DNA from: Saccharomycopsis fibuligera x Saccharomycopsis cf. fibuligera
Lineage: Eukaryota > Ascomycota > Saccharomycetes > Ascoideales > Saccharomycopsidaceae
Reading direction: 5' to 3'
NCBI GenBank assembly: GCA_001936135.1
Contig: CP012809.1
Location: 2,157,501 to 2,221,500 of the forward strand
DNA: 64,000 bases
Under the pieces are notes generated by a model. The model made no database searches and was not told where the DNA came from. It saw only the letters and a program-made list of their open reading frames with translations. Shown in pieces: positions 41,743-51,583 of the stretch (positions within the stretch are counted from its first letter, which is position 1; each line of letters opens with the position of its first letter). The translations under genes and the position numbers were made by a program.

Positions 41743-44359
41743 GATGAATGTGGTTGCTGACAAGAGATGTGAGGGTTGAGAGAAAGAAAGAGAAAGTGGC
41801 GATGTGGCTTAACGCTTGCTTGTTAAGAGATCTGGGAGTACTGGGCAGCGAGCGATATTGATCCAGGCAAGTGCAGCAGAAAAGCGATATAATTTGATCG
41901 ATCGATCGATGCTTTCTTTCGGTCAGTCAGTCAGTTTGGTCAGTCAGTCCGTCAGTCAGTCAGTCTGTCTTTTGTTCAGTCTGTGGTTTGAGGTTGTCTG
42001 CTTCTGGTTTTGTTTTCATTGATCGATCAAGACGCGACAACAACAACAACAACACACACACACAGACTAAGGCAAAAAGAAAAAAAAAAGGGAAAATTCC
42101 TGCATATATACAGTGATACACACATATGAACGCATTATACAACTTGATACTGCATGCTCAGTTTTCTGTCTTTTGTTTACTTTTTTTTGTTTACTTTTTT
42201 TTTTTTTTTTTTTTCTTTTGTTTTTCGTTTCGGTGGAAAATCGCCAATCAGCAAGTAATGCGAGCCACGCGGAAGCGAGCGCCAGCGCTAGCAGCAGCAG
42301 CAGCAAATTTCAGGCAGCAGCTGCAAAGTGGCATAGAATGCGATATTCTCAAGAGATATATCTCACCAGGTCAGCGATGCAAAGATCGATGCCACTGCAG
42401 TGCTGTCAGGACTGTAAGTACTGTCAGGACCCTTGGGTGGGTGTTGCTTACTTGCGCCGAAACCGAATCTGGACGCCTAGCTGCTGCAACAACAACGTGA
42501 TTCCAAGAGTATTTACAAAAAAGATAGAGTTGCACCATGGCATGGCATAGCATAGCGCCCAATTGGCGAACCTCGCTCACGTAAGTTGGGAAAAAAAGCC
42601 ATGCACCGCCATGGCCAGCGCAGCGCTAAGCTGGGTAAATGAATACCCAATTGGGCGTTAATTGAACAGCCGCTAAATGATGGCTAATTAACGGACTAAT
42701 CAACGAAGGGCCAGCTACTAGCTGGAGGCTCCAGCCGGTGGGTGGATTGCAACAGCTGAGTTCCAGCCCAGTTTGAGTTTTTGGCGGGGCGGCATCCACC
42801 GCGCGTGAGAATGGATATTGTACTGCACCATGGTTAATTATAATTATAATTAGGATACGCTGCACCGGGACAGCGATGGAGAAAAATGATGAGCGATTCG
42901 CTTATATAATAATACCTGGAAGAAATCACTGAGGTGGTGTGCTTTTGGGGCTCTACAGTGGGGGGCGGCGGCGCTATGTTTTGTGCCTACTGAAATATTG
43001 ATACTCACCGCGCCTCACATCCATGCCACACACCACTGGCGGGGCGTTTGGCAGCTCATGGAGTAGGATACAGTAATAGTGATTAATTTACACAGCAGGA
43101 TTGGCGGCAGAAGCCCTGGGATGGTAGACATAATAGTGGCATTGTAGCGGTGTATCATTATACACTGGAGCATAAAAGTGCGAGATGCCGATAAATAATG
43201 ATAATGGCTTCCCAATGCGGAAGTGTAATGTCGTCGCCAGTGCCAACGCGTCTGCTGCTCTTCATTTGTATTCCGCATCGGGAAACTGTCCCTCAAAGCC
43301 GGGTCACCTCTGAAATTTTCGCTCTCCTGTCTGGAAAAAACAGGAAAACTGTGCTGCTGTCGCTGCTGCGGTGTGTCCCACCAAGTGTGTGTGTGTGTGT
43401 GTGTGTGTGTGCTGCTCTCCCGGGTGGTGTCCTCCGTCGACACTGGCGTTTCTTCCTTCTCTTCTTTCCTCAAGCGCTGCCGCTGATGGTTATACTCAAC
43501 TCAACTCAACTTTACTCAAACATATCTTCATCATCTTCATCATCACCAACTTTGCCAATTATCGCGGTCGCCGTTTCCTCCTCCAGTGCTCTCGTTCTTT
43601 GTTCTCTCTGACCATTCCTCCTCCTCCTCCCTCTCCAATAGAGCGCCCCGTTCCGCACTCGCCTCTCTGCTTTCGTCTGCGTCTTCCCTCCCTCGCTTCT
43701 TTTTCTCTTCTGTTCTAATTGCCAATCGTTAGCTATTCCAAAGCAAGTCTCACTTAAGCGCTTGACTCTTTTCCCTCCTATTCTTCCTTAGTATCACTAC
43801 TGCTACCGCTATTGCTACGCTCCCAAGCTATTAATCACTCCTCCCACTGTCCTTCATAGTGGCTCACCACCAGTTTTTCATGGCCTTTGCTTACATTGCC
43901 GTTTAACCGCCGTATTGTTTCTATTTTTCTTTCCAAACCTTGTTGTTAGCCGCTGATAAATAGGAATTCCAGGAAAAAAGAAAAAAAAACAAAAAAAAAA
44001 CAAAAAACAAACACACACTGTTTTCCGCTCAACTGACGCGATTCACAACAAAAAATAAAATTAGCTGAAATTCATAATTTATCACCAACAAATTGTCTGA
44101 AAGATCATAGTTGCAAAACACATTTCTCGTACATCTTTTCGTCTGCTATCCTGAAATATCCTTTTTTTCCTTCGAAAAAAAAAAAAATAAAGCCGAAAAA
44201 GGAGAAAAGTAAAAAAAAAAAAAAAAAGGAGAAGAAAAACTACTTACTGTTCCGTTCGCAAGTTGCTGGCTATATATATATATATTATTTTTTATTTTTT
44301 TTTTTTTCTCCACGGCTCGTCCAGTTTCTATCTTTTGATCGGTGTCACTTTTGTCATTA
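41743..44359. promoter_or_regulatory. 2.6 kb divergent intergenic region CDC28 / C2H2 regulator
   Basis: The longest gene-free stretch here. On the CDC28 side: CAGT repeats (41,921-41,968), GATCGATCGATCGATC (about 41,894-41,909), CAACAA repeats and T tracts. A GC-richer core (42,540-42,830) is full of short palindromes. Near 43,386-43,411 is a (GT)n run, followed by a pyrimidine-rich stretch (43,440-43,860) that may be a long 5' leader of the regulator. Several open frames of 60-150 codons were seen in all this; none looks like a protein. Confidence 0.6.
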
Positions 44360-46840
44360 ATGGCCTCGCAGTTGAATTTGCCAAACATCAAAATACAAGA
44401 ATCCCATATTCCTTCTTCGCCATCTCAAAACCGTCCCGATCACAATAGCTCAGTTATGGATTATAACCAGCCCCTGCCTCTGCTAGGTAGCTCTTTTGTC
44501 GCGACTTCTGCTTCTCCTAGTCGTGACCACAACAACAACAACAATAACCACCACCACCAGGACCACATCATTGCAAACTCCGACTCAAGCTCTTCAAATT
44601 ATATTGTCCCCGCTTCTACCAACAATTCAAACAAAAATTTGAAATTTCCTCCCTCTGTTGGTCCAAATAGACTATCCCACTCTTATTCCCAGCCAAACTT
44701 GTCCATGTTTGACTCCAATAACAACAACAACAACAACAACAACAATAATAATAATAATAATGGAAATAATGCAAACAACAGTACTGACAATCGCAACGGC
44801 CAGAACAGTTCTAACGTTAACAATGACGTTATCAAAACCCCAAAAAGATCAGTCAGCTCAAACAACACCCTTTTCTCTCCTATGGACTTGAACTTTTCTT
44901 TCCCTCTTTCACAATCGAAAACTAAGCACCCTAAGCTTACCCAATCTTTTTCTGCCAACTCCATCTCTTCGCTTGACTCCGTACCCGAAATCTCCACTTC
45001 CACTTCCTCAAACTCTTTGTCAAATGCTTCTCCATCAAACTACTCAAACGTGGTTACGCCAAACAGAGCTCATAATCGTGGTTCTTCATTGACATATTTC
45101 ACTCCATTGAACAATAATGTCCAAAATCACAATACTCAAAGTAGTAATAGTACTCTCACTAGCAAAAACACCACAAACCACACCACTCCTCTTTCCTTGG
45201 TTTCTCCTTCGCGCTTGAGTTTCAACTCTTCTGCTTCTAATTTGGCTCCTGCTTCGATCACTAGACGCAAAAGATCAAACACTTATGCAACAAGTACTAG
45301 GTTGAGACATAAATTGTCGTTAGATATGATAAGTGCTAAGCTGGTTAATGGGAACACTGGTTTAGTTCACAGTGCCACCACTTCACATTTTGCTAGCAAG
45401 TCTCAGTCTGGCGTTAATCCTTTTTATAATCCTTCAAGTTTCTTATCGCCAACCAAGTCGTCTCCGGCAAACACCCCTTTGCCAACCCCAAACCAGGATG
45501 ATGACTACTACTCTAAAGGGTTTTCTCCTTTCAAAATCAATTTTGCTAATGTTGAAGATGAAGAGGATCATGATGTTTCTACTGCAACTATTACAAATCC
45601 CCATCACGATGAAAGTGGCCACAATAACAACAACACCATCGATAACCTCCATAGTAGCTCCAGCAACAAGGAGAACGAAGAAAGACCGCCATCATCTCTT
45701 GCGAATGCTCAAAGTAACAGCAGCGACACTATTGTTGAGCTCAATTCTTTGATGAAAAATTTCTCGGACAATGAATCCACTTTTGTTAACAGTAATCCAA
45801 GTAGCGCTTCTAATTCTAACTTGGAATTTTTGGAACTGCTAAGCAATCCAAGCGCCGCTACTACTGCTCCTTCAAGCCACAACAATAGCACTTCTGGTAA
45901 CAATTTGTTGTTTAGCCATAGTTATGATGACAGTTCGTTCAATAATGATATTTTTCTTCAAGCTGCTGATTTGACTTTGAAAATGGTTTCTCAGTCGAAA
46001 CCAGTGGAAAGCAATGGTGTCAACCAGTTCAATATTGCTAATAATTATTCCACCAGCACTATTAACCCACATTTGATTAATGGTGGTGGTAGTGGTGATA
46101 TTCATAATTCTGGATATGTAAATCAATTGCAGCAGCAGCAGCCGTCGCAACAACGACAACAACAACAACAACAACAACAACAGCAGCAGCAGCAGCAGCA
46201 GCAAAATAACGGAATCACAAAGTCAGAAGGTACTATCAACCTTGCCAGTTATGTTAACACCAGTGATGTAAATGTCAAGCAGCTACCTTTTAACACCGTT
46301 GCACAGAATCCATATTTTGGCAATATTCCAACAAATGAACCAATGTCTCATCCTCAAGCACACATTATGTCTTCTCAATTAGTTCATTCTCACTCCCAAC
46401 CGAACTTGGAGACCTCTCAACAACCTTTCAACTACAGCAACGGGTACATCAATCAACTGCTCCAGCAGCCCCTTGACCACCAGCAACAGTTGCAGCAACA
46501 TGCGCAAGGCAATAATGGCCAATTGTCATCAGTTTTGCCAAACGGGTTACCAGCGAACTTGGTTCTTCCTGAAGGACTTGATGAATCCAAACTTATTCTC
46601 AAAAAGTCAAAAAGAGGCAGAAAATCCACCACCACTTTTGATGATAAGAAAAATAAAAAGAATCACGAATGTCCATTGTGTGGGTCAAGGTTCCAGCGAC
46701 CAGAACATGTCAAGAGACACATGAGATCGCACTCCAGCGAAAAGCCATTTCACTGTGATCAACCAAACTGTGGCAAGAGATTCAACAGAAGTGATAATTT
46801 GAAGGCTCATTTGCGAAAAATTCACAAGTTGGCAATATGA
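44360..46840 (+). CDS. C2H2 zinc-finger transcription factor with poly-Asn/poly-Gln tracts
   Basis: 826 residues. Long disordered Ser/Asn-rich body with a poly-Asn run (about residues 122-136) and a Gln tract of about 17 following SQQRQ (about 597-615). The only folded part is C-terminal: basic [13 protein letters not shown], then finger 1 (CPLC from C771, then HVKRHMRSH) and finger 2 ([24 protein letters not shown]), ending five residues later. Finger-contact residues (RPEHVKR and RSDNLKA) resemble the Msn2/Msn4 and Com2 class that reads AGGGG-type sites, so a stress-response regulator is possible, but orthology is not established. The 2.6 kb upstream region and long leader are typical of regulators in Candida-clade yeasts. 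Confidence 0.82.
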   Translation: MASQLNLPNIKIQESHIPSSPSQNRPDHNSSVMDYNQPLPLLGSSFVATSASPSRDHNNNNNNHHHQDHIIANSDSSSSNYIVPASTNNSNKNLKFPPSVGPNRLSHSYSQPNLSMFDSNNNNNNNNNNNNNNNGNNANNSTDNRNGQNSSNVNNDVIKTPKRSVSSNNTLFSPMDLNFSFPLSQSKTKHPKLTQSFSANSISSLDSVPEISTSTSSNSLSNASPSNYSNVVTPNRAHNRGSSLTYFTPLNNNVQNHNTQSSNSTLTSKNTTNHTTPLSLVSPSRLSFNSSASNLAPASITRRKRSNTYATSTRLRHKLSLDMISAKLVNGNTGLVHSATTSHFASKSQSGVNPFYNPSSFLSPTKSSPANTPLPTPNQDDDYYSKGFSPFKINFANVEDEEDHDVSTATITNPHHDESGHNNNNTIDNLHSSSSNKENEERPPSSLANAQSNSSDTIVELNSLMKNFSDNESTFVNSNPSSASNSNLEFLELLSNPSAATTAPSSHNNSTSGNNLLFSHSYDDSSFNNDIFLQAADLTLKMVSQSKPVESNGVNQFNIANNYSTSTINPHLINGGGSGDIHNSGYVNQLQQQQPSQQRQQQQQQQQQQQQQQQQNNGITKSEGTINLASYVNTSDVNVKQLPFNTVAQNPYFGNIPTNEPMSHPQAHIMSSQLVHSHSQPNLETSQQPFNYSNGYINQLLQQPLDHQQQLQQHAQGNNGQLSSVLPNGLPANLVLPEGLDESKLILKKSKRGRKSTTTFDDKKNKKNHECPLCGSRFQRPEHVKRHMRSHSSEKPFHCDQPNCGKRFNRSDNLKAHLRKIHKLAI

Positions 46841-47927
46841 TGATGGATGCCTTTGGAGTTTTTGTGACTCTTGTCTCAAAAAGCTGATAGTTTCAAGAAG
46901 ATCAATTTGTTTCCTTTACTTTGCATGCATACTCTTCCATTTTCTTAATAACGAAAACCCGGAAGCCGTGTTTTTTTTTTTTATTTTTTATTATTTTATT
47001 TTTTTTGCTCTTCATTTTCTTGGGATAACACTTTTTTTTTCTCTATTCGTACTGTGGCAGTACGGCTAACGTGTATTATGAACGCAAACACATTAACGAT
47101 TCTCTCTTCTATCCTTTCCATTATGCATTATCTATCTTTTCTTATTTTATTTTTATTCTCCTCGAGTCTTTTTTTTTTGTCGCTTATTAACATTACTTCT
47201 ATTATTGTCATTATGTATTTACTTACTCACTTGTCTATTATTATATTGTCTACTATTTGTCCATTATTATTATTATTATTATAACATTTTTTACAATTAT
47301 TACATTTTCTACATTTTATTTTTAGCGTGTTATGATTGTTTCTAGATTCTTCATGACTAACATACTTTTTATCCTTGAATTTCTATTGTTGTTTTCACTT
47401 TTCCATTTTTTTTTTTTAATCAATAATAGGACTGGTTAATAAAATTTATATTGAGTGTTTCATTAATTGTGTATTCATCTTTTTTTTTTTTTTTTTATTT
47501 TCTTATTTTCCTATCAAACCGTTTTAGAATAATAATATGATCAATATAAAGAGATAAAAAAAAAAAAAAAAAAAAACAAGAAACGAGTTCTGATAGTAAT
47601 AGCAGTAAGCTTACACCACTCGCTAAAGATCCTCTTGCCCTCGGATCACATGACATCCTAACAGACTCTTGTTCTATTTGCTAACAATATCACTCTCTCC
47701 TCCCTCGGAACTGAATGCCCGTAGAGAAGCGGAAAAAACACAACCACGAAAATCAGTCCATGAAAACAAGCGCATATGTGCGTGTGTGTGTGTGTGTGAG
47801 GATAATTGGATATAATAGTCGGTGATGCCCTCAAAGCTAACCAAAGTCAAACTCACCGCCCACAACGGCCAACCAGCTTAATTGCAATTGCAATCACACT
47901 CAAAAAACACCCCAGCACCAACCAACA
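46841..47927 (+). other. Intergenic region between the C2H2 gene and COQ6
   Basis: 1.09 kb, very T-rich, with T tracts near 46,971, 47,410 and 47,490, ATT repeats (47,262-47,283), an A tract near 47,557 and a (GT)n run at 47,780-47,799. Probably a 3' UTR followed by the COQ6 promoter; no gene seen. Confidence 0.55.
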
Positions 47928-49403
47928 ATGCTTACTGCACGCATAGCGGCTGCTACCGCGGCTAGCAGAACATCAGCAACATCAGCAGCAGCAGCAAAAA
48001 CCCTTCTTGCCGGCCATGCTCGCTGCTTCTCAAGCACAACAAGAAGCTTGAACCAGCTAGTATCCGACGTCACCATTGTCGGCGGTGGGCCAGCTGGGCT
48101 TTCCCTTGCTGCTGCCCTTAAAAGCAACACCACGACCTCATCGTTGAAAATCAGCTTGATTGAAGGTGGAAGCCTTGACCCAGTGCGTTCGTTCTACGAC
48201 AACCCACCGCCAAATTTCACCAACAGAGTAAGCAGCATCACTGCTCAGTCCATCGACTACTTGCAAAACAACATCAAAGCATGGCAGTATATCAACGAGG
48301 ATAGAATTGCTCCATTCGACAACATTGTCGCATACGACGGGCTCTCAAATTCCAAGATCGAGTTCGATAATGACGAAATGGGAACAATGTGTGAGAATAT
48401 CAATTTGCAATCGTGCTTATGGCAGCGCATTCAGGAGATTAACGACCCTGAAAACCTCAAGGTATTAGATAAGACCAAAGTGACAAGCATCGCTCACGAG
48501 AACAGCGACGATTTGGTGAACAGTTGGCCCGTGGTGCAGTTGGATAACGGAGATTCCATCATGACTAGACTACTAGTAGGCGCCGATGGCTTCAACTCTC
48601 CAGTGAGAAAATTTGCCGGGATTGTATCTCGAGGCTGGGCGTACGACCGGTGGGGCGTGGTGGCTACTTTGAAACTCAAGTATGAAGATTTTAGATCCGT
48701 CGCATGGCAGCGTTTTTTGCCTACTGGCCCATTAGCATTGTTGCCATTGCCTGAGAAAAATGCCACCATGGTCTGGTCCACCACTCCCGAACTTAGCAAG
48801 TTGATAATCAATTTACCCGAAAAGTACTTCATTCCGTTGCTTAACTGTGCGTTTGTGTTGCCTCAAGTTGACTTAAATTACTACTATGGGTTAATCAAGC
48901 AGGAAAAATTCGATGAAATGTTAGATGACATTGAATGGAGATTTGAACAGTACTTGAGCAAACCGGAAATAAACATCGAAGACTACCCAGTTGAAATCGA
49001 GTCAGTTCTTGAGAATTCAAGAGCTCGTTTCCCCTTGAAACTATCGCATGCTGACACATACGTCGCTAACCGAGTAGCGTTGGTTGGTGATGCGGCTCAC
49101 ACCACTCATCCGTTAGCAGGGCAGGGTTTGAACATGGGCCAAGGGGATGTCAAATCATTGGTAAGCGCTCTTGAAAAGGCAATGGAAAGAGGCTTAGACA
49201 TTGGGAACTTGTTAAGTTTAGAACCGTATTGGTCGGAAAGATTTCCGGAAAATCATGTGTTGCTTGGAGTGGTGGACAAGTTGCACAAGTTGTATTCTAT
49301 TGACTGGGAGCCGGTGGTGGCAGTACGGTCTTTTGGGTTGGATGCGGTGAATTCGTTACCGATGTTGAAAGATTTCATGATGAAGCAGATTTCAGGAAAG
49401 TAA
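47928..49403 (+). CDS. COQ6: Ubiquinone biosynthesis monooxygenase Coq6
   Basis: 491 residues. The N-terminal ~42 residues are rich in Ala, Arg and Ser with no acidic residues, a mitochondrial presequence. Then the FAD-binding VTIVGGGPAGLSLAAAL, the GADGFNSPVRKFAG segment and the second FAD motif VALVGDAAHTTHPLAGQGLNMG identify a UbiH/Coq6 flavin monooxygenase. Coq6 hydroxylates C5 of the quinone ring in the matrix-side CoQ synthome with electrons from ferredoxin. Length is close to the yeast enzyme (479). The gene is more GC-rich than its neighbours, yet contains no in-frame CTG. Confidence 0.95.
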   Translation: MLTARIAAATAASRTSATSAAAAKTLLAGHARCFSSTTRSLNQLVSDVTIVGGGPAGLSLAAALKSNTTTSSLKISLIEGGSLDPVRSFYDNPPPNFTNRVSSITAQSIDYLQNNIKAWQYINEDRIAPFDNIVAYDGLSNSKIEFDNDEMGTMCENINLQSCLWQRIQEINDPENLKVLDKTKVTSIAHENSDDLVNSWPVVQLDNGDSIMTRLLVGADGFNSPVRKFAGIVSRGWAYDRWGVVATLKLKYEDFRSVAWQRFLPTGPLALLPLPEKNATMVWSTTPELSKLIINLPEKYFIPLLNCAFVLPQVDLNYYYGLIKQEKFDEMLDDIEWRFEQYLSKPEINIEDYPVEIESVLENSRARFPLKLSHADTYVANRVALVGDAAHTTHPLAGQGLNMGQGDVKSLVSALEKAMERGLDIGNLLSLEPYWSERFPENHVLLGVVDKLHKLYSIDWEPVVAVRSFGLDAVNSLPMLKDFMMKQISGK

Positions 49404-49834
49404 AAGCTGTAAAAAAATAAAAAATATTTTTTTTGAAAAGAGAAAAAAAAAAAAAAAAAAAAAGATAGAAGAAAAAAAAGCTATAGTATTTCTGCTGAAA
49501 AATAAATGAGTAGCTAATGTAAATAGACGTTAATTAAAATCATTACAATGTATTAATAGTAAGTTATTGGTGAAACCCTTGCCCGGTGTTTGAGCGAACG
49601 TAATCTGTAGTTTAATATATAACATTTTATACTGTAGAATATCAAGTATTACTAGGCAATTCAATTTTATTCTTGCAACTTTCACTTCCAGTGTTACTGC
49701 CATTTTCAAATCATAACAGCATGGTTAATTTGGGAGACTAATTACAGACATATATACAATTCAGAAATTTAAACCAGAAATATAATAGAAGACACAAAAA
49801 ACTATTTTGAGTGATAAAACATGGGGTAACATAA
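49404..49834. other. Intergenic between convergent COQ6 and FIST-like gene
   Basis: 431 bp, AT-rich with an A tract (about 49,442-49,463). Two 3' UTRs; nothing else seen. Confidence 0.5.
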
Positions 49835-51232
49835 TTAAACCTTTGCCGATTTTTTCTTTGTTAATTTAAAATCATCATTAGCAATGTTATTGGAGGTAAT
49901 GTCCGGCAACACTACAACTTCTGCCTCAGAATCAAAGTTCACGTCATTGACTTTTAGTTTCAATTCGCTGCCAAAACCAAACCAATTTTCGTGAATTTCC
50001 TCCTCTACCTTGACTTCTGCGCCGTTATCAGTGCTATTATTGCTATCGCCAAAAGAATCTCCAACTATGCTCATTTCGGCAAAGATGCCATGCTTGATGT
50101 TTGCTTTTCCAAAAAAGTCCTTTTTCTCTGCATCGATGCTGTTGCTGTCGTTGCTGTCGATTGGCTGACAAAAGAAAAACTTGATGATGGTTCCCTCTTT
50201 CAAAAACTCCAGTGCTGCTGGATCCAAAGCTAGTGTATTAGCCTTTGCGCCCCACGCACCGCCACCAGCAATGACTTCAAATCGCTTGATGTCAAATTTC
50301 AGGGCAATTTGAGAATCTGGTTCGTTTTGAATCGTGGCGTAAATTTTGGTGTCTTTGTTCATTATTGCCATGAGCTGCTCATTTTCTTGGATTATTGATG
50401 ATGCAGGTTTGCCATTTATCGCTTTAATCAAGTTTCCGGTAACTTGCGTAACTTTCAATACTGCATCATCATTGTTGTTATGAGCGGCGGTTATTGGCAC
50501 TAAGCGTGAATAATTGCTGAATCGTGGGCTTCGTGTAGGCACGGTCATTGGCGGCAATACGACTGTTGCTTCATGCAAATAGTGGCCATCATTTGCAAGA
50601 TATGTTTTTATGTCAGGGAACTTGTCTTGATCCAATTTCAGTAATCCATTTTTCTCCACTTCAGAAAGGAAGTAAAAACTAGTCACTGGCATTTCGTTAT
50701 GGAAAAGCGTTGGCGCCAATTTGAATCGGACATCAGTAGTCACTGCCGGCAATGAGGAAGAATAATGCAGAGTGAGATGGTTCGATATTGCCGGAATAGA
50801 GACTTGAAACCAATTAGACACCCTATCCCAATTATTGATACCAGCGCTCACAATTCTTCCCGGCTTGTGCACGTCGCCACTTGCCGCCTGTTGCTGCTGT
50901 TCCAACTTGAATTGCTCAATGGTCTTGGAATGGCGGATGGACATCCGTTTACTGAGCCAAAGTTCAGATAAGCCATTTTTGCTGGAATAGGGGGCAATAG
51001 AGTCAACCGAGGCATATACTATTTGGAGGTCCTTTTGGTGATCTCGCAAATCAAGCACTTTGCTAATGATTTGCTTGGAATATTGTGGGGTGGTGAAGAG
51101 CAATAGTGCTTGTGGTTCAAACTTGAGTTTGGCTAAAGATCGTTGGAAATTTACATTGGATGGGTTGAATGTAGTCTGTAAGAAGCTTTTGGTGCTCGCT
51201 AGCGGAGAGCAGAGTACTGTGGTGGATCTCAT
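49835..51232 (-). CDS. FIST-domain-like protein, probably mitochondrial
   Basis: 465 residues. It starts with an Arg/Ser/Thr-rich segment without acidic residues (about 1-25), a possible mitochondrial presequence. LKFEPQALLLFTTPQY, then about 230 residues later VTQVTGNLIKAINGKPASSII, fit the pattern of FIST proteins, in which a sensory-type alpha/beta domain is followed by a G-x-x-I-x-x-I-x-G-x-P-A strand. FIST domains are thought to bind small ligands such as amino acids. The C-terminal third is acidic and ends in a Lys-rich tail. I do not recognise a named yeast orthologue, and the FIST assignment rests on motif spacing, so it is tentative. Confidence 0.65.
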   Translation of the reverse strand: MRSTTVLCSPLASTKSFLQTTFNPSNVNFQRSLAKLKFEPQALLLFTTPQYSKQIISKVLDLRDHQKDLQIVYASVDSIAPYSSKNGLSELWLSKRMSIRHSKTIEQFKLEQQQQAASGDVHKPGRIVSAGINNWDRVSNWFQVSIPAISNHLTLHYSSSLPAVTTDVRFKLAPTLFHNEMPVTSFYFLSEVEKNGLLKLDQDKFPDIKTYLANDGHYLHEATVVLPPMTVPTRSPRFSNYSRLVPITAAHNNNDDAVLKVTQVTGNLIKAINGKPASSIIQENEQLMAIMNKDTKIYATIQNEPDSQIALKFDIKRFEVIAGGGAWGAKANTLALDPAALEFLKEGTIIKFFFCQPIDSNDSNSIDAEKKDFFGKANIKHGIFAEMSIVGDSFGDSNNSTDNGAEVKVEEEIHENWFGFGSELKLKVNDVNFDSEAEVVVLPDITSNNIANDDFKLTKKKSAKV

Positions 51233-51583
51233 GCTGGTGGCCTATATGTCACTGCTTAGCTGGTCATCCATCCACTGGTCATATTATTTCGGTCGTCGTC
51301 TTGGGTGATGATATCTTGATATTCATTCATGATGAAAATCTGTTTATGCACGCTGCTGCCCGCCAGTGTTTCTATTTTTTTTTATTTGGCTTTGGTGGTA
51401 GTCACGTGACATAATCGTTTGCAGGTGATGATCTTGATCTGGCGCTTAGCGCTGCACACAGATACTCATCAGCGTTTATGAGTATATGAGTACTGCCATC
51501 AGCAATTACGATTGACAGATAGACAGAAAGACAGATAGACAGACAGGCTCTGGCATCCAAAGCCTTTGGCACTGTTTAATAGT
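51233..51583. promoter_or_regulatory. Divergent promoter with TCACGTGA
   Basis: 351 bp. A palindromic TCACGTGA at 51,402-51,409 is a Cbf1-type site, followed by TGATGATCTTGATCTGG and GATAGACAGA repeats (51,514-51,545) in the leader of the plus-strand gene. Confidence 0.55.

Noticed and set aside
42113-43725. Open frames of 60-150 codons on both strands between CDC28 and the C2H2 gene
   Set aside because: Built from repeats and pyrimidine-rich tracts; no domain, no consistent codon use.
44683-45003. Leucine-rich 106-codon antisense frame in the C2H2 gene
   Set aside because: Poly-Leu arises from reading the poly-Asn repeat backwards.
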